Source: Streptomyces sp. CB02923
Lineage (GTDB): Bacteria; Actinomycetota; Actinomycetes; Streptomycetales; Streptomycetaceae
Direction of reading: 5' to 3'
Assembly: GCF_001905005.1 (NCBI RefSeq)
Contig: NZ_LWKZ01000002.1
Coordinates: 1-64,000 of the forward strand
Length of the DNA stretch: 64,000 nucleotides
In this document: in pieces, positions 17,383-27,922 of the stretch
Numbering within the stretch: position 1 is the stretch's first letter
Layout: each line of letters begins with the position of its first letter
The notes under the pieces: model-generated
Told to the model about the DNA's origin: nothing
What the model saw: the letters and a program-made list of their open reading frames with translations, nothing else
Databases searched by the model: none
Position numbers and translations under genes: made by a program

Positions 17383-17613
17383 TACATAGTCCCCCGAGTG
17401 ACGCCCTGTATGGGAAGTCTAGGGATGGCGAACATCGTGAGGAACTATTTCAGGCGCGGTGCCCGGAGCCAAAAAACCCGCCGCGCAAGGTCCTGAGCCG
17501 CGTGCGTTGACGGCGGCGAAAGGCCCACGGAGAGTGGTAAGTGCCCACGGATGCATACGGATCATGGCATCTCGCGCGTTCGGGGCGACCCGTCTCGGAT
17601 CGGGGGGCTGTCG

Positions 17614-19623
17614 ATGACCGCCGCGAGGACCGCGGGAATCCGCTGGGGCGACGTGGTGCTGTCCGCCGTCGCCGCGGTCAGCTGGGCATTCCTGGCGATG
17701 GCCGGGGTGGCCGCGCTGGGCCTGCACCTGCTGGGCGCCGACTCGGCGGCGTCGCTCGGGCCGTTGACGGCCGCGGCGGTGGTGCTGGCCGTGGGCGGCT
17801 CGGTGACACCGTCGGGCGAGGTGAGCGCCTTCGGGCTGGACGGGCAGGCGGCCCGGTCCGCCGTCGACATCGCCCCGTTGGGCGTGAGCCTGGTGGGTGC
17901 CCTGGTGCTGGGGTGGGTGTTCGCCCGCTCGCTGCGCCGGGCCGGCGCGACCATCGGCGGAGGCGAACTGGCCGCCAGGGCCGCGGCGTCGGCGGCGCTG
18001 TTCGTCGCGCTGCTGGCCTTCCTGGCCTGGGCCGGGCACGACTCCGTGACGATCGACGGCAAGACGCTGGCCGGGCTGGGCGGGCTCGTCGGGGACGGGG
18101 GCACGGGAGGCGGGAGCGGTGACGGCGGCCTGCTGGACCGGCTGCGGGACGGCCTGGGCGGCCTCGGGATCGGGGACGGGGGCGGGGGCGGCGGCGACAG
18201 CGGCGGGCTGCCGGAGCGGATCGCCGACCTCATCGGCGCCGAGGCGTCCGTCGGGTTCGCGGTGAACACCGGCGCCTCCCTCGCCGGCGGCGCGGTGTGG
18301 GTGCTGGGCGTGCTGGCCATCACGGTGCTGGCGTCCCGGCGGGCGCCGCTGCCCCGCGCGCTGGAGGCGGCGCACCGCTCCGTACGGCCCGCGGCGTCGG
18401 CGCTGGTCACGGTGGCGCTGGTGGCGGTGGCCGCGGGGCTGGCGGCCGCCGGGTACGCGGCTGTCGGCGACGACCACCCCCGGCGCGTGCTGGGTGCGGC
18501 GCTGCTCGCCGCGCCGAACGGCGTGTGGCTCGGGATTCCGCTGGGACTCTTCGTCCCCTGGCACGGCAGTGCGTCCGGCGTGCTCACCCGGTTCCTCCCC
18601 GATCCGGTGGACCGGCTGCTCGACGGGCGGAACGAGGCGCAGCTGACCATCGGGCGGCTCGCCGAGCTGGACGGGCGTGTGTGGCTGCTGCCGGTCGCCG
18701 CCGCGCTGATGATGCTGCTCGCGGGCGTGCTCACGGCGGTCCGTACGCCGCGCGACGGTGCCCGGACGCTGCCGTTCGTGCTGCGCTGCGCGGCGGGGCT
18801 GGGCGCGCTGACGGCACTGACCCTGCCGCTGCTGGTGCATCTGACCGGCGTCTCGGCGAACGCGAGCCTGTCCGTCTTCGGGTTCGACGCCTTCGGGGCC
18901 GGCCTGGAGCTGCGCGGGAGCGTGGCGGCGGCGTTCGCGCTGGGGGCGGTGTGGGGTGCGGTGGCGGGCCTGGTGGGCGGGCTGCTGGCGTGTGCCACCG
19001 GGGCTGCCGGGCGGCGGGCGGTACGGCTGCCGGACCGTGCGGAACCGCCGCCGGGGGGCGTACGGGAGGAGGGCGTACAGGGGTACGGCGATGCTTCGGC
19101 CGCCCGGATGCGGGAGTACGGCCGTTCCGATTCCCGGGACTATCCCGACGCCGCCTACGGGCCCGGCCCGTACCGCCCCTCACCCGGGTACCGGCCGTCG
19201 CACGCCGACACGAACCCGTACCTGCGTCCGCCGCCGGGCGAGGAGCCGTCCAGGTCCCCTTCCCCTCCCCCGGGCGGTCCGCCGCCCGCGCAGGCTCCGC
19301 GCAGGCAGAGCTGGCCGCCGCCACCGCCGGGGCAGCCTCCGCAGACGCAGACCTGGCCGCCGCCGCCCGCGCAGCCCCCGCGCACCCAGGACTGGGGCCC
19401 GCCGCCCGCCGGGCACGCGGCGCCGACGGCGCGCCGCCCCGGGAGCAGGCCGCCGGAGGCTCCCCCGGCGCCCGAGACGCACCCCACGGTGGGCGGCGGT
19501 TACGGGCCGCCCCCTCCCCCGCGTCCCCCGGTGCCGCCGAAACCGCGCGGCAGGCCGCGGCAGCGGCGCGATGACCCGCCCGACGGGCCACCGCCGCCCG
19601 TGCGGCCGGAAGAAGGGCGCTGA
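17614..19623 (+). CDS. Streptophobe family membrane protein
   Basis: 669 residues. An N-terminal part of roughly 450 residues has about ten hydrophobic segments (WGDVVLSAVAAVSWAFLAMAG and others). It is interrupted by a Gly/Asp-rich extracytoplasmic-type loop (about 145-190). A long Pro-rich, probably disordered tail follows (residues about 470-669; PPPGQPPQTQTWPPPPAQPP). This layout fits the Streptomyces-specific streptophobe family, whose function is unknown. I start at ATG 17614, behind GGGGGGCTGTCG; an upstream ATG at 17551 lacks a site. Divergent from the FHA-ABC gene, so they share a 230-base regulatory region. Confidence 0.8.
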   Translation: MTAARTAGIRWGDVVLSAVAAVSWAFLAMAGVAALGLHLLGADSAASLGPLTAAAVVLAVGGSVTPSGEVSAFGLDGQAARSAVDIAPLGVSLVGALVLGWVFARSLRRAGATIGGGELAARAAASAALFVALLAFLAWAGHDSVTIDGKTLAGLGGLVGDGGTGGGSGDGGLLDRLRDGLGGLGIGDGGGGGGDSGGLPERIADLIGAEASVGFAVNTGASLAGGAVWVLGVLAITVLASRRAPLPRALEAAHRSVRPAASALVTVALVAVAAGLAAAGYAAVGDDHPRRVLGAALLAAPNGVWLGIPLGLFVPWHGSASGVLTRFLPDPVDRLLDGRNEAQLTIGRLAELDGRVWLLPVAAALMMLLAGVLTAVRTPRDGARTLPFVLRCAAGLGALTALTLPLLVHLTGVSANASLSVFGFDAFGAGLELRGSVAAAFALGAVWGAVAGLVGGLLACATGAAGRRAVRLPDRAEPPPGGVREEGVQGYGDASAARMREYGRSDSRDYPDAAYGPGPYRPSPGYRPSHADTNPYLRPPPGEEPSRSPSPPPGGPPPAQAPRRQSWPPPPPGQPPQTQTWPPPPAQPPRTQDWGPPPAGHAAPTARRPGSRPPEAPPAPETHPTVGGGYGPPPPPRPPVPPKPRGRPRQRRDDPPDGPPPPVRPEEGR

Positions 19624-19691
19624 GCTGCGGAGCGTCCGTACCACGGACACCTGTACGGGGGCCGGCGCGGGCCGGTTACCGTAAGAGCACC

Positions 19692-20939
19692 ATGAGCGCA
19701 TCGCAGATCCCGCCTGCCACCGCCGTACCGGGCGACGACGTACCGACCCTTCTCGTCAAGATCTTCGGCAAGGACCGGCCCGGCATCACCGCCGGGCTCT
19801 TCGACACCCTCGCCGCCTACTCCGTCGATGTCGTCGACATCGAGCAGGTGGTGACCCGGGGCCGCATCGTGCTGTGCGTGCTGGTCACCTCCCCCGTTCC
19901 GGCCGGCGGCTCGTCCGGTGTCACCGAGGGCGACCTGCGCGCCACCGTGCACAGCTGGGCCGAGTCGCTGAACCTCCAGGCCGAAATCATTTCCGGCATC
20001 GGCGACAACCGGCCGCGTGGCACCGGCCGCTCGCACGTCACCGTGCTCGGCCACCCGCTCACCGCGGAGTGCACCGCCGCCATCGCGGCCGCGATCACCG
20101 GGACCGGCGGCAACATCGACCGTATCTTCCGGCTCGCCAAATACCCCGTCACCGCCGTGGAGTTCGCGGTATCCGGCACGGCGACCGAGCCGCTGCGCAC
20201 CGCGCTGGCCACCGAGGCGGCCGCGCTCGGCGTGGACGTCGCGGTGGTCGCCTCCGGGCTGCAGCGCCGGGCGCAGCGGCTGGTCGTCATGGACGTCGAC
20301 TCCACCCTCATCCAGGACGAGGTCATCGAGCTGTTCGCGGCGCACGCGGGCTGCGAGGCGCAGGTCGCCGAGGTCACCGCGGCGGCGATGCGCGGCGAGC
20401 TGGACTTCGAGGAGTCGCTGCACGCCCGCGTCGCGCTCCTGGAGGGGCTGGACGCCGGGGTGGTGGAGCTGGTGCGCAAGGAGGTACGTCTGACTCCCGG
20501 CGCGCGGACGCTCGTCCGTACCCTCAAGCACCTCGGGTACCAAGTCGGTGTCGTCTCGGGCGGCTTCACGCAGGTCACCGACGCGCTCCAGGAGGAGCTG
20601 GGGCTGGACTTCGCGTCCGCCAACACGCTGGAGATCGTGGACGGCAAGCTCACCGGCAGGGTGACCGGCGAGATCGTGGACCGGGCGGGCAAGGCCCGGC
20701 TGCTGCGCCGTTTCGCGCACGAGGCCGGCGTGCCGCTCGCGCAGACCGTCGCGATCGGCGACGGCGCCAACGACCTGGACATGCTGAACGCGGCGGGCCT
20801 GGGCGTCGCCTTCAACGCCAAGCCGCTGGTGCGCCAGGCCGCGCACACGGCGGTGAACGTGCCGTTCCTGGACACCGTGCTGTATCTGCTGGGCATCACC
20901 CGCGAAGAGGTCGAGGCGGCGGACACCCACGACGACTGA
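19692..20939 (+). CDS. serB: Phosphoserine phosphatase with ACT domains
   Basis: 415 residues. Last step of serine biosynthesis (phosphoserine to serine). N-terminal ACT-type regulatory region (VKIFGKDRPGITAGLFDTL, then a second ACT-like repeat SHVTVLGHPLTAECTAAI), then a HAD phosphatase: nucleophile motif VVMDVDSTLIQDEVIEL, VGVVSGGFTQV, and the C-terminal GDGANDLDML. Length matches the long actinobacterial SerB. ATG at 19692; upstream pairing is weak (GTAAGAGCACC). Followed directly by an 18-bp tandem repeat and a terminator. Confidence 0.95.
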   Translation: MSASQIPPATAVPGDDVPTLLVKIFGKDRPGITAGLFDTLAAYSVDVVDIEQVVTRGRIVLCVLVTSPVPAGGSSGVTEGDLRATVHSWAESLNLQAEIISGIGDNRPRGTGRSHVTVLGHPLTAECTAAIAAAITGTGGNIDRIFRLAKYPVTAVEFAVSGTATEPLRTALATEAAALGVDVAVVASGLQRRAQRLVVMDVDSTLIQDEVIELFAAHAGCEAQVAEVTAAAMRGELDFEESLHARVALLEGLDAGVVELVRKEVRLTPGARTLVRTLKHLGYQVGVVSGGFTQVTDALQEELGLDFASANTLEIVDGKLTGRVTGEIVDRAGKARLLRRFAHEAGVPLAQTVAIGDGANDLDMLNAAGLGVAFNAKPLVRQAAHTAVNVPFLDTVLYLLGITREEVEAADTHDD

Positions 20940-20946
20940 GGGCTCA

Positions 20947-21027
20947 CGTCCGCACGAGGACCTGCGTACACACCAGGACCTGCGTACGCACGAGGACCTG
21001 CGTACTCACGAGGACCCGCATACGCAC
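20947..21027. repeat. 18-bp tandem repeat, about 4.5 copies
   Basis: Units of the form GTACGCACGAGGACCTGC begin eight bases after the serB stop: GTCCGCACGAGG, GTACACACCAGG, GTACGCACGAGG, GTACTCACGAGG, ATACGCACGAG. Period is exactly 18 bp with scattered substitutions. Confidence 0.85.
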
Positions 21028-21060
21028 GAGGGCTCCGGCGCACACGGCGTCGGAGCCCTC
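21028..21060. terminator. Terminator between serB and the SixA-type gene
   Basis: Stem GAGGGCTCCG pairs with CGGAGCCCTC (10 bp) across a 13-base loop. It lies between convergent genes and merges with the end of the tandem repeat. Confidence 0.7.
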
Positions 21061-21091
21061 TTCCGTACGGCGGCGTTGCCGGGTCACCGGA

Positions 21092-21610
21092 TCATGCGTG
21101 CGGCGCCCAGAAGGCGCTCAGGCGGCCGACGCCGTGCTCGACCGTCTTCCAGGAGCCGGTGAAGGACAGGACGGCGATGGCGGCGGTCGGGAAGCCGCTG
21201 CGGTTCATCCGGGGCAGCAGGTCGCCCTCCGCCTCGCCCGCGAGCGCGTCGGCGAGCGCGTGCATCCCGGGGTTGTGGCCGACCAGCATCAGGTCGTCCA
21301 CCTCGTCGGAGGTCTCGTTCAGCAGCGCGATCAGTTCGCCGAGGGAGGCCTCGTACAGCCGCTCCTCGTAGACGGTCCGGGGCCGCTGCGGCAGCTCGCC
21401 CACGACGAGCTTCCAGGTTTCGCGCGTTCGGGCGGCGGTCGAGCACAGGGTCAGATCGGGAGAGATCCCGGCTCCGGCCAGCCAGTGACCGGCGACCGGG
21501 GCTTCCTTGCGGCCTCGCTCCGCGAGGGGGCGCTCGTGGTCGCTCTCCTGCGACCAGTCGGCCTTGGCATGGCGGAGAAGGACAATCCGGCGAGGTGTTT
21601 CGGCGCTCAT
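21092..21610 (-). CDS. SixA-type histidine phosphatase family protein
   Basis: 172 residues. Phosphohistidine phosphatase fold: RHAKADW (catalytic RHxK), HERPLAERGRKEAP, the CSTAARTRETW block, and the second histidine in MLVGHNPGM. SixA removes phosphate from His-phosphorylated phosphotransfer proteins; the bacterial substrate here is unknown. Start ATG 21608-21610 (MSAETPRRIVLLRH) is where the family begins; longer in-frame sequence upstream is Gly/Ala/Pro-rich. Convergent with serB. Confidence 0.87.
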   Translation of the reverse strand: MSAETPRRIVLLRHAKADWSQESDHERPLAERGRKEAPVAGHWLAGAGISPDLTLCSTAARTRETWKLVVGELPQRPRTVYEERLYEASLGELIALLNETSDEVDDLMLVGHNPGMHALADALAGEAEGDLLPRMNRSGFPTAAIAVLSFTGSWKTVEHGVGRLSAFWAPHA

Positions 21611-21787
21611 GTGTCCAGCTTCGCACGAAACGCAGCGCGGGGCGCGAGGTGTTGGGGCGCTCCCTCCGCAGGGTGAACGTGCCGCGGACGCCGCGCCGCC
21701 ACCGGCCCCGGAGCCGGTCTCCGGACCCCGGCCGGACCGGCCCACGCCGGTGCGGCGGGCTCCGGCACGGCGGGCTCCGGCACGGGC

Positions 21788-21997
21788 TCAGCCCCCGATG
21801 CCGACGAGGCGGGCGAGGAAGGCCAGCACGGGCGCCAGGCTCTGGGACGCGCTCGCCGCGTGCGCCTGGGGCGGTGCCGTCATGACGACGAGCAGCGCGA
21901 CGAAGGAGACGACGGCGAGGGTCAGGGCCCACCACGGCAGGCCCGTGCGCGCGCCCGGGCGGCGGGAGGCGGAGGGCCTGCTGGAGACGGCGGACAT
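21788..21997 (-). CDS. Small membrane or secreted protein (69 aa)
   Basis: 69 residues. Basic N-terminus, then one hydrophobic segment LPWWALTLAVVSFVALLVVM ending in QAHAAS, which could be a signal-peptidase site or a membrane anchor. A short hydrophobic tail LAFLARLVGIGG follows. ATG 21995-21997 is preceded by CCGGAGGCCACCG, a good ribosome site, which is the main support for the gene. No family recognised. A GC-rich 15-bp repeat (CGGCGGGCTCCGGCA) abuts its stop. Confidence 0.6.
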   Translation of the reverse strand: MSAVSSRPSASRRPGARTGLPWWALTLAVVSFVALLVVMTAPPQAHAASASQSLAPVLAFLARLVGIGG

Positions 21998-22214
21998 CGG
22001 TGGCCTCCGGGGGCGTTGGCGGGGACGGCACGGCCGCGTGGTGCGGCCGCGCCCACCGCAGCGGCACGGTGTGCTGCGAACCTACGGTCCCGTGGCGGCC
22101 GTTCCCATCCGGCATGCCACCCACTTGCCCCTGACCCTGGCCCCCTAGGGGATGGTGGGGCTGCCCCCACCCCGCCGCGGCCGGACGCCGGACGGCGACG
22201 GCGGCCGCGGTACG

Positions 22215-22331
22215 TCAGGGGGAGGCGAGACTCGCGATGACGGCGATCACGACGGTCACGGCGAGCATCGCGCCCAGCACGAGGAGCAGCTTCTTCTGTC
22301 CGCCCGGCGGATTCGGTTCGAGCACTGGCAT
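22215..22331 (-). CDS. 38-residue membrane peptide, SGM_5486-type transporter-associated protein
   Basis: 38 residues, with cytoplasmic start MPVLEPNPPGGQKK and one membrane helix LLLVLGAMLAVTVVIAVIASL. Its ATG (22329-22331) lies only four bases after the stop of the MFS transporter gene, so it is translated with it. I recall this as the small SGM_5486 family found next to CynX-type MFS genes in Streptomyces; I infer a subunit or modulator of that transporter. No enzymatic motif. Confidence 0.75.
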   Translation of the reverse strand: MPVLEPNPPGGQKKLLLVLGAMLAVTVVIAVIASLASP

Positions 22332-22335
22332 GGCT

Positions 22336-23745
22336 TCAGTGTCGCACCCGGGCCTCGTCCTCCATCCGGCGGTCCCGGCCCGCCAGCATCCCGACCGCCA
22401 TCTGGGGCACCATCAGCCCGGCCATCAGCGCGATGGGCAGCCCCCAGCCGCCGCTGTGCTGGTAGAGCGCGGCCACCAGGAGCGGCCCGGGGATGGAGAT
22501 CAGATAGCCGACGCTCTGTACGAAGGCGGACAGCCGTACGACGCCCTCGGCGCTGCGCGAACGCATCCCGATCATCGTCAGGGCCAGCGGGAAGGAGCAG
22601 TTGGAGAGGCCCATCAGCAGCGTCCAGACCCAGGCTCCGGAGGCCGGGGCCAGCCACAGGCCGGCGTAACCGGCCAGCCCGCACAGGCCGAGCCCGACGG
22701 CCAGCGGGCCCTGGTTGCGCATCCGGGCGGCCACCCGGGGCAGGGCGAAGGACAGCGGTATGCCGATCGCCATGGTCACGGCGAGCAGGACGCCCGCGGT
22801 GCCCGCCGGCACCCCGGCGTCGCGGAAGATCTGCGCCATCCAGCCCATGGTGATGTACGCGGCGGTGGCCTGGAGGCCGAAGAAGACGGCCAGGGCCCAG
22901 GCGGTCGGCGAGGTGCTGACCCGCAGCCCGGTGACCGGTGCGGCGGGCGGCCGGGCGGTCGTCCCGTCCGCCGCCTTGCGACCGCGGACGACCGTCAGCC
23001 AGGGCAGGACGGCGACGACGGCGAGCGCCGCCCACACCGCGAGACCGGACTGCCAGCTGCCGCTGAGCACGGCCGTGACGGGGACGGTCAGTGCCGCGGC
23101 GAGCGCGCTGCCGAGGGCGAGCGCCATCGAGTACAGGCCGGTCAGCGGGCCGACGCGGTCCGGGAACCAGGTCTTGATGACCACCGGCAGCAGGACGTTG
23201 CTGACCGCGATGCCCGCGAGGGCGAGGGCGGTGGCGGCGAGGAATCCGGCGGTGCTGCCGGTGTAGGGCCGTACGACGACGCCGACGGCGATGGCGGCCA
23301 TCCCGGCGCAGACGACCGCGCCGGGGCCGAAGCGCCGGGCCAGCCGCGGGGCCGCGATGCCGAAGACCGCGAAGCACAGGGCCGGTACGGAAGTAAGCAG
23401 CCCGGCGACGGTCGCGCTCATGCCCAGGCCGGACCGTACCTCTTCCATGAGCGGGCCGAGGCTGGTGATGGCCGGGCGGAGGTTGAGGGCGGCCAGGGCC
23501 AGCCCGGCGACCATGAGGAAGGGCACCGCCCGGCCGGTGGCCGGGGCGCGGGCCGGTTCCGGTGCGGCGGTCGGTGCGTCGGTCGATGCGGCCGGTGTGG
23601 CCAGCGGGTCCGGTACGGCCGATGTGGCCAGTGTGGCCAACGGGTTCGGTGCGGCCGGTGTAGCCGATGCGGTCGCGTGCGGTTCCGGCGGCGTGCCGGG
23701 GGTCCCGGCGCCGGAGCCGAGTGTCGCGAGGGAGTCGTCTGGCAT
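22336..23745 (-). CDS. CynX/NimT-type MFS transporter
   Basis: 469 residues. A long Ala/Pro/Thr-rich cytoplasmic N-terminus carries internal repeats (NPLATLATSAVPDPLATPA). About twelve membrane helices follow, starting VPFLMVAGLALAALNLRPAITSLGP, the CynX-type first helix with NLRP. Substrate is probably a small anion or drug-like compound; not determinable. The start is uncertain: I use ATG 23745 (MPDDSLATL), ATG 23757 is equally possible, and neither has a well-spaced ribosome site. Co-translated with the 38-residue peptide; divergent from the FadR-type regulator, which probably controls it. Confidence 0.85.
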   Translation of the reverse strand: MPDDSLATLGSGAGTPGTPPEPHATASATPAAPNPLATLATSAVPDPLATPAASTDAPTAAPEPARAPATGRAVPFLMVAGLALAALNLRPAITSLGPLMEEVRSGLGMSATVAGLLTSVPALCFAVFGIAAPRLARRFGPGAVVCAGMAAIAVGVVVRPYTGSTAGFLAATALALAGIAVSNVLLPVVIKTWFPDRVGPLTGLYSMALALGSALAAALTVPVTAVLSGSWQSGLAVWAALAVVAVLPWLTVVRGRKAADGTTARPPAAPVTGLRVSTSPTAWALAVFFGLQATAAYITMGWMAQIFRDAGVPAGTAGVLLAVTMAIGIPLSFALPRVAARMRNQGPLAVGLGLCGLAGYAGLWLAPASGAWVWTLLMGLSNCSFPLALTMIGMRSRSAEGVVRLSAFVQSVGYLISIPGPLLVAALYQHSGGWGLPIALMAGLMVPQMAVGMLAGRDRRMEDEARVRH

Positions 23746-23878
23746 GGGCCTCATCATAGAATCATGGGATGAATGCTTGTCCAGGTCCACCGTCCGGCTC
23801 CCGTGCCCGGCAGGCTCGCTATCCTCTCGCGGTGCCTACCGACGGGCCTTCGGCCCCCGCCCTCCCTGGAGCGCCGAC

Positions 23879-24562
23879 ATGCCACTGACCTCACCCCGGC
23901 GCTCCGCGCTGGCGGACCAGGTGATCACGCAGCTGCGGGCACAGATCACCTCCGGTGAATGGCCGGTGGGCTCCCGCATCCCGACCGAGCCCGCACTGGT
24001 CGAACAGCTCGGGGTGGCCCGCAACACCGTCCGGGAGGCCGTACGGGCCCTGGCGCACAACGGCCTGCTGGACATCCGCCAGGGCTCGGGTACGTACGTG
24101 GCGGCGACCAGCGAGCTGGCCGGGGTGATGAACCGCCGCTTCGCGGACGCCGACCCCGGACACGTGGCGGAACTGCGCAGCGCGCTGGAGGCGACGGCGG
24201 CCCGGCTGGCCGCCCGGCGCCGTACCGATCAGGATCTGCGGCAGATCGACGCCGCGCTGGAGCGGCGCGAGCGGGCCTGGGGTTCCGGCGCGGCGGCGGC
24301 GTTCGTGGAGGCCGACGCCTCGCTGCACATGGCGGTCGTCGCGGCCTCCCACAACGAGGTGCTGGCCGAGCTGTACGCCGACCTCGGGGGCGTGCTGCGG
24401 GAGTTCCTGCGCGCCGACGTGGGCGACGTCCTGCGGCCCGAAGCGCACCTCGACCACGGGCGGCTGGTGGCGGCGATCCACGACGGCGACGCCGAACGGG
24501 CCGCCGCCGAGGCGAGCATCCACCCCTTCGGCTGCCGCCCCGGCACCCGGACCGGCGGCTGA
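23879..24562 (+). CDS. GntR/FadR-subfamily transcriptional regulator
   Basis: 227 residues. N-terminal winged helix (LADQVITQLRAQITSGEWPVG, IPTEPALVEQLGVARNTVREAV, LLDIRQGSGTYVA), then an FCD ligand-binding domain with metal-ligand pattern (EADASLHMAVVAASHN). Start ATG 23879 follows TGGAGCGCCGAC. It lies about 130 bases from the divergent MFS gene, so local repression of that transporter is the natural inference. Its stop is followed within nine bases by a 14-bp tandem repeat. Confidence 0.9.
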   Translation: MPLTSPRRSALADQVITQLRAQITSGEWPVGSRIPTEPALVEQLGVARNTVREAVRALAHNGLLDIRQGSGTYVAATSELAGVMNRRFADADPGHVAELRSALEATAARLAARRRTDQDLRQIDAALERRERAWGSGAAAAFVEADASLHMAVVAASHNEVLAELYADLGGVLREFLRADVGDVLRPEAHLDHGRLVAAIHDGDAERAAAEASIHPFGCRPGTRTGG

Positions 24563-24570
24563 CACCCGTA

Positions 24571-24632
24571 CCCGTACGACGCATCCCGTACGACGCATCC
24601 CGTACGACGCGTCCCGTACGACGCATCCCATA
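24571..24632. repeat. 14-bp tandem repeat, about 4.5 copies
   Basis: Units CCCGTACGACGCAT start at 24571, 24585, 24599 (GCGT variant) and 24613, with a partial, diverged copy from 24627. They fill the space between the FadR-type stop and the terminator. Confidence 0.9.
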
Positions 24633-24640
24633 CGAACGCG

Positions 24641-24674
24641 CGCTGCCCGCCCCGGCGGACCGGGGCGGGCAGCG
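24641..24674. terminator. Terminator between the regulator gene and fabI
   Basis: Perfect 15-bp stem CGCTGCCCGCCCCGG (24641-24655) pairs with 24660-24674; loop CGGA. Confidence 0.85.
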
Positions 24675-24701
24675 TTGCGGCGTTCCGAGCGCTTACGGGT
24701 G

Positions 24702-25472
24702 TCAGGCACCCATCATGTGCACGCCACCGTCGACGTGCACGATCTCGCCGGTGGTGTTCGGGAAGAAGTCCGACAGCAGGGCGACGACGCCGCGGCCGGC
24801 CGGCTCCGGGTCGGCCAGGTTCCAGCCGATCGGGGCGCGGTGGTTCCACACGTCCGCCAGCTCCTCGAAGCCCGGGATCGACTTGGCGGCCATCGACTTG
24901 ATCGGACCGGCCGAGACCAGGTTGCTGCGGATGCCCTTCGGGCCCAGGTCGCGGGCCAGGTAGCGGCTGGTGGACTCCAGGGCCCCCTTGGCGACGCCCA
25001 TCCAGTCGTACTTCGGCCAGGCGAACTGGGCGTCGAAGGTCAGGCCGACGACCGAGGAGCCGGCGCCCATCAGGGGCAGGCAGGCCATGGTCAGCGACTT
25101 CAGCGAGTACGCCGAGACGTGCACCGCGGTGGAGACGTCCTCCCAGCTCGCCTCCAGGAAGTTGAAGGCGCCCTGCGGGCCGAAGGCGATGGAGTGCACG
25201 ATGCCGTCGATGCGGGCGTCGTCACCCTGGTGCTCGCGGACCTTGTCCGCCAGCCCGTCCAGGTGCTCCTGGTTGGTGACGTCCAGCTCGATGACGGGGG
25301 CTTCCTTGGGCAGCCGCTTGGCGATCCGCTCCACGAGCGAGAGCCGGCCGAAGCCGGTCAGGATGACCTCGGCGCCCTCGTTCTGGGCGACCTTGGCGGT
25401 CTGGAAGGCGATCGAGGACTCGGTCAGCACGCCCGTGACGAGAATGCGTTTGCCTGCGAGGATTCCACTCAT
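24702..25472 (-). CDS. fabI: Enoyl-ACP reductase (FabI/InhA type)
   Basis: 256 residues. Reduces enoyl-ACP in the last step of each fatty-acid elongation cycle (FASII), NADH-dependent. Features: MSGILAGKRILVTGVLTESSIAF cofactor region, SIAFGPQGA, the YDWMGVAKGALES Tyr-x6-Lys active site typical of FabI/InhA (not the YxxxK of other SDRs), and GPIKSMAAKSIPGFEEL substrate loop. It starts five bases after the fabG stop, forming a fabG-fabI operon as in mycobacteria (mabA-inhA). Confidence 0.96.
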   Translation of the reverse strand: MSGILAGKRILVTGVLTESSIAFQTAKVAQNEGAEVILTGFGRLSLVERIAKRLPKEAPVIELDVTNQEHLDGLADKVREHQGDDARIDGIVHSIAFGPQGAFNFLEASWEDVSTAVHVSAYSLKSLTMACLPLMGAGSSVVGLTFDAQFAWPKYDWMGVAKGALESTSRYLARDLGPKGIRSNLVSAGPIKSMAAKSIPGFEELADVWNHRAPIGWNLADPEPAGRGVVALLSDFFPNTTGEIVHVDGGVHMMGA

Positions 25473-25477
25473 GCTGA

Positions 25478-26182
25478 TCAGTGACCCATGCCCAATCCGC
25501 CGTCGACGGGAATGACGGCTCCGGTGATGTACGCGGCCTCGTCGGAGGCCAGGAAGCGGACCGAGGCGGCGATCTCCTCGGGCTGGGCGTAACGCGCCAG
25601 CGGCACCTGCTTCACGATGCCCTCCCGCTGCTCGTCGGTGAGCGCGCGGGTCATGTCGGTGTCGACGAAACCGGGCGCGACGACGTTGACGGTGATGTTA
25701 CGGCTGCCCAGCTCACGCGCGAGGGAACGGGCGAAGCCCACCAGGCCGGCCTTGGAGGCGGCATAGTTCGCCTGGCCCGCGGAGCCCAGCAGGCCCACGA
25801 CGGACGAGATCAGCACGACGCGGCCCTTGCGTGCCCGCAGCATCCCGCGGTTGGCGCGCTTGACCACCCGGAAGGTGCCGGTGAGGTTGGTGTCGAGGAC
25901 CGAGGCGAAGTCCTCCTCGGACATCCGCATGAGCAGCTGGTCGCGGGTGACGCCGGCGTTGGCCACCAGCACCTCGACCGTGCCCTGCTTCTCCTCGATC
26001 TCCTTGTAGGCCTGCTCGACCTGCTCGGTGTCCGTGATGTCGCACTTCACGGCCAAAAATCCCTCGGGCGGCTCTCCCGAGCGGTAGGTGATGGCGACCT
26101 TGTCGCCTGCCTCGGCGAAGGCGCGGGCGATGGCGAGGCCAATGCCGCGGTTGCCTCCGGTGACCAGAACCGAGCGGCTCAA
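25478..26182 (-). CDS. fabG: 3-oxoacyl-ACP reductase (FabG/MabA type)
   Basis: 234 residues. NADPH-dependent 3-ketoacyl-ACP reduction in FASII. Motifs: SVLVTGGNRGIGLAIA, VLVANAGVTRDQLLMRM, catalytic Ser in VVLISSVVGLLG, YAASKAG, and the ITGAVIPVDGG end. The start is a TTG at 26180-26182 (LSRSVLVTGG), placed eight bases after AAAGGGTGATC; no ATG/GTG fits this conserved N-terminus, and upstream in-frame sequence does not look coding. First gene of the fabG-fabI operon. Confidence 0.95.
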   Translation of the reverse strand: MSRSVLVTGGNRGIGLAIARAFAEAGDKVAITYRSGEPPEGFLAVKCDITDTEQVEQAYKEIEEKQGTVEVLVANAGVTRDQLLMRMSEEDFASVLDTNLTGTFRVVKRANRGMLRARKGRVVLISSVVGLLGSAGQANYAASKAGLVGFARSLARELGSRNITVNVVAPGFVDTDMTRALTDEQREGIVKQVPLARYAQPEEIAASVRFLASDEAAYITGAVIPVDGGLGMGH

Positions 26183-26389
26183 GAGATCACCCTTTCCGTG
26201 TCCTGTCCGACCTGCGTTCGCTACGAAACTATCGGTCACCGGCCCCGTACGGAGAATCGAGCTCGGACAGGCGCGCACGCCGGTCGCTGTCGGGTCCCTA
26301 CAGAAGGCTTCGCCGTACGGTTGCCCCACGGGGTGGGCCGCGCGCCCCGGGCAGGGCATGATTCATGGCGCCGACCACGGGAGGACGCC

Positions 26390-27918
<1,529 letters not shown>

Positions 27919-27922
<4 letters not shown>

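Noticed and set aside
13957..17496. A very long open frame on the plus strand (over 1,100 codons) across the SLT and FHA-ABC genes
   Set aside because: It is a shadow of GC-rich third positions. The minus strand encodes a textbook FHA-ABC protein with all motifs, and the plus-strand translation is low-complexity without any domain.
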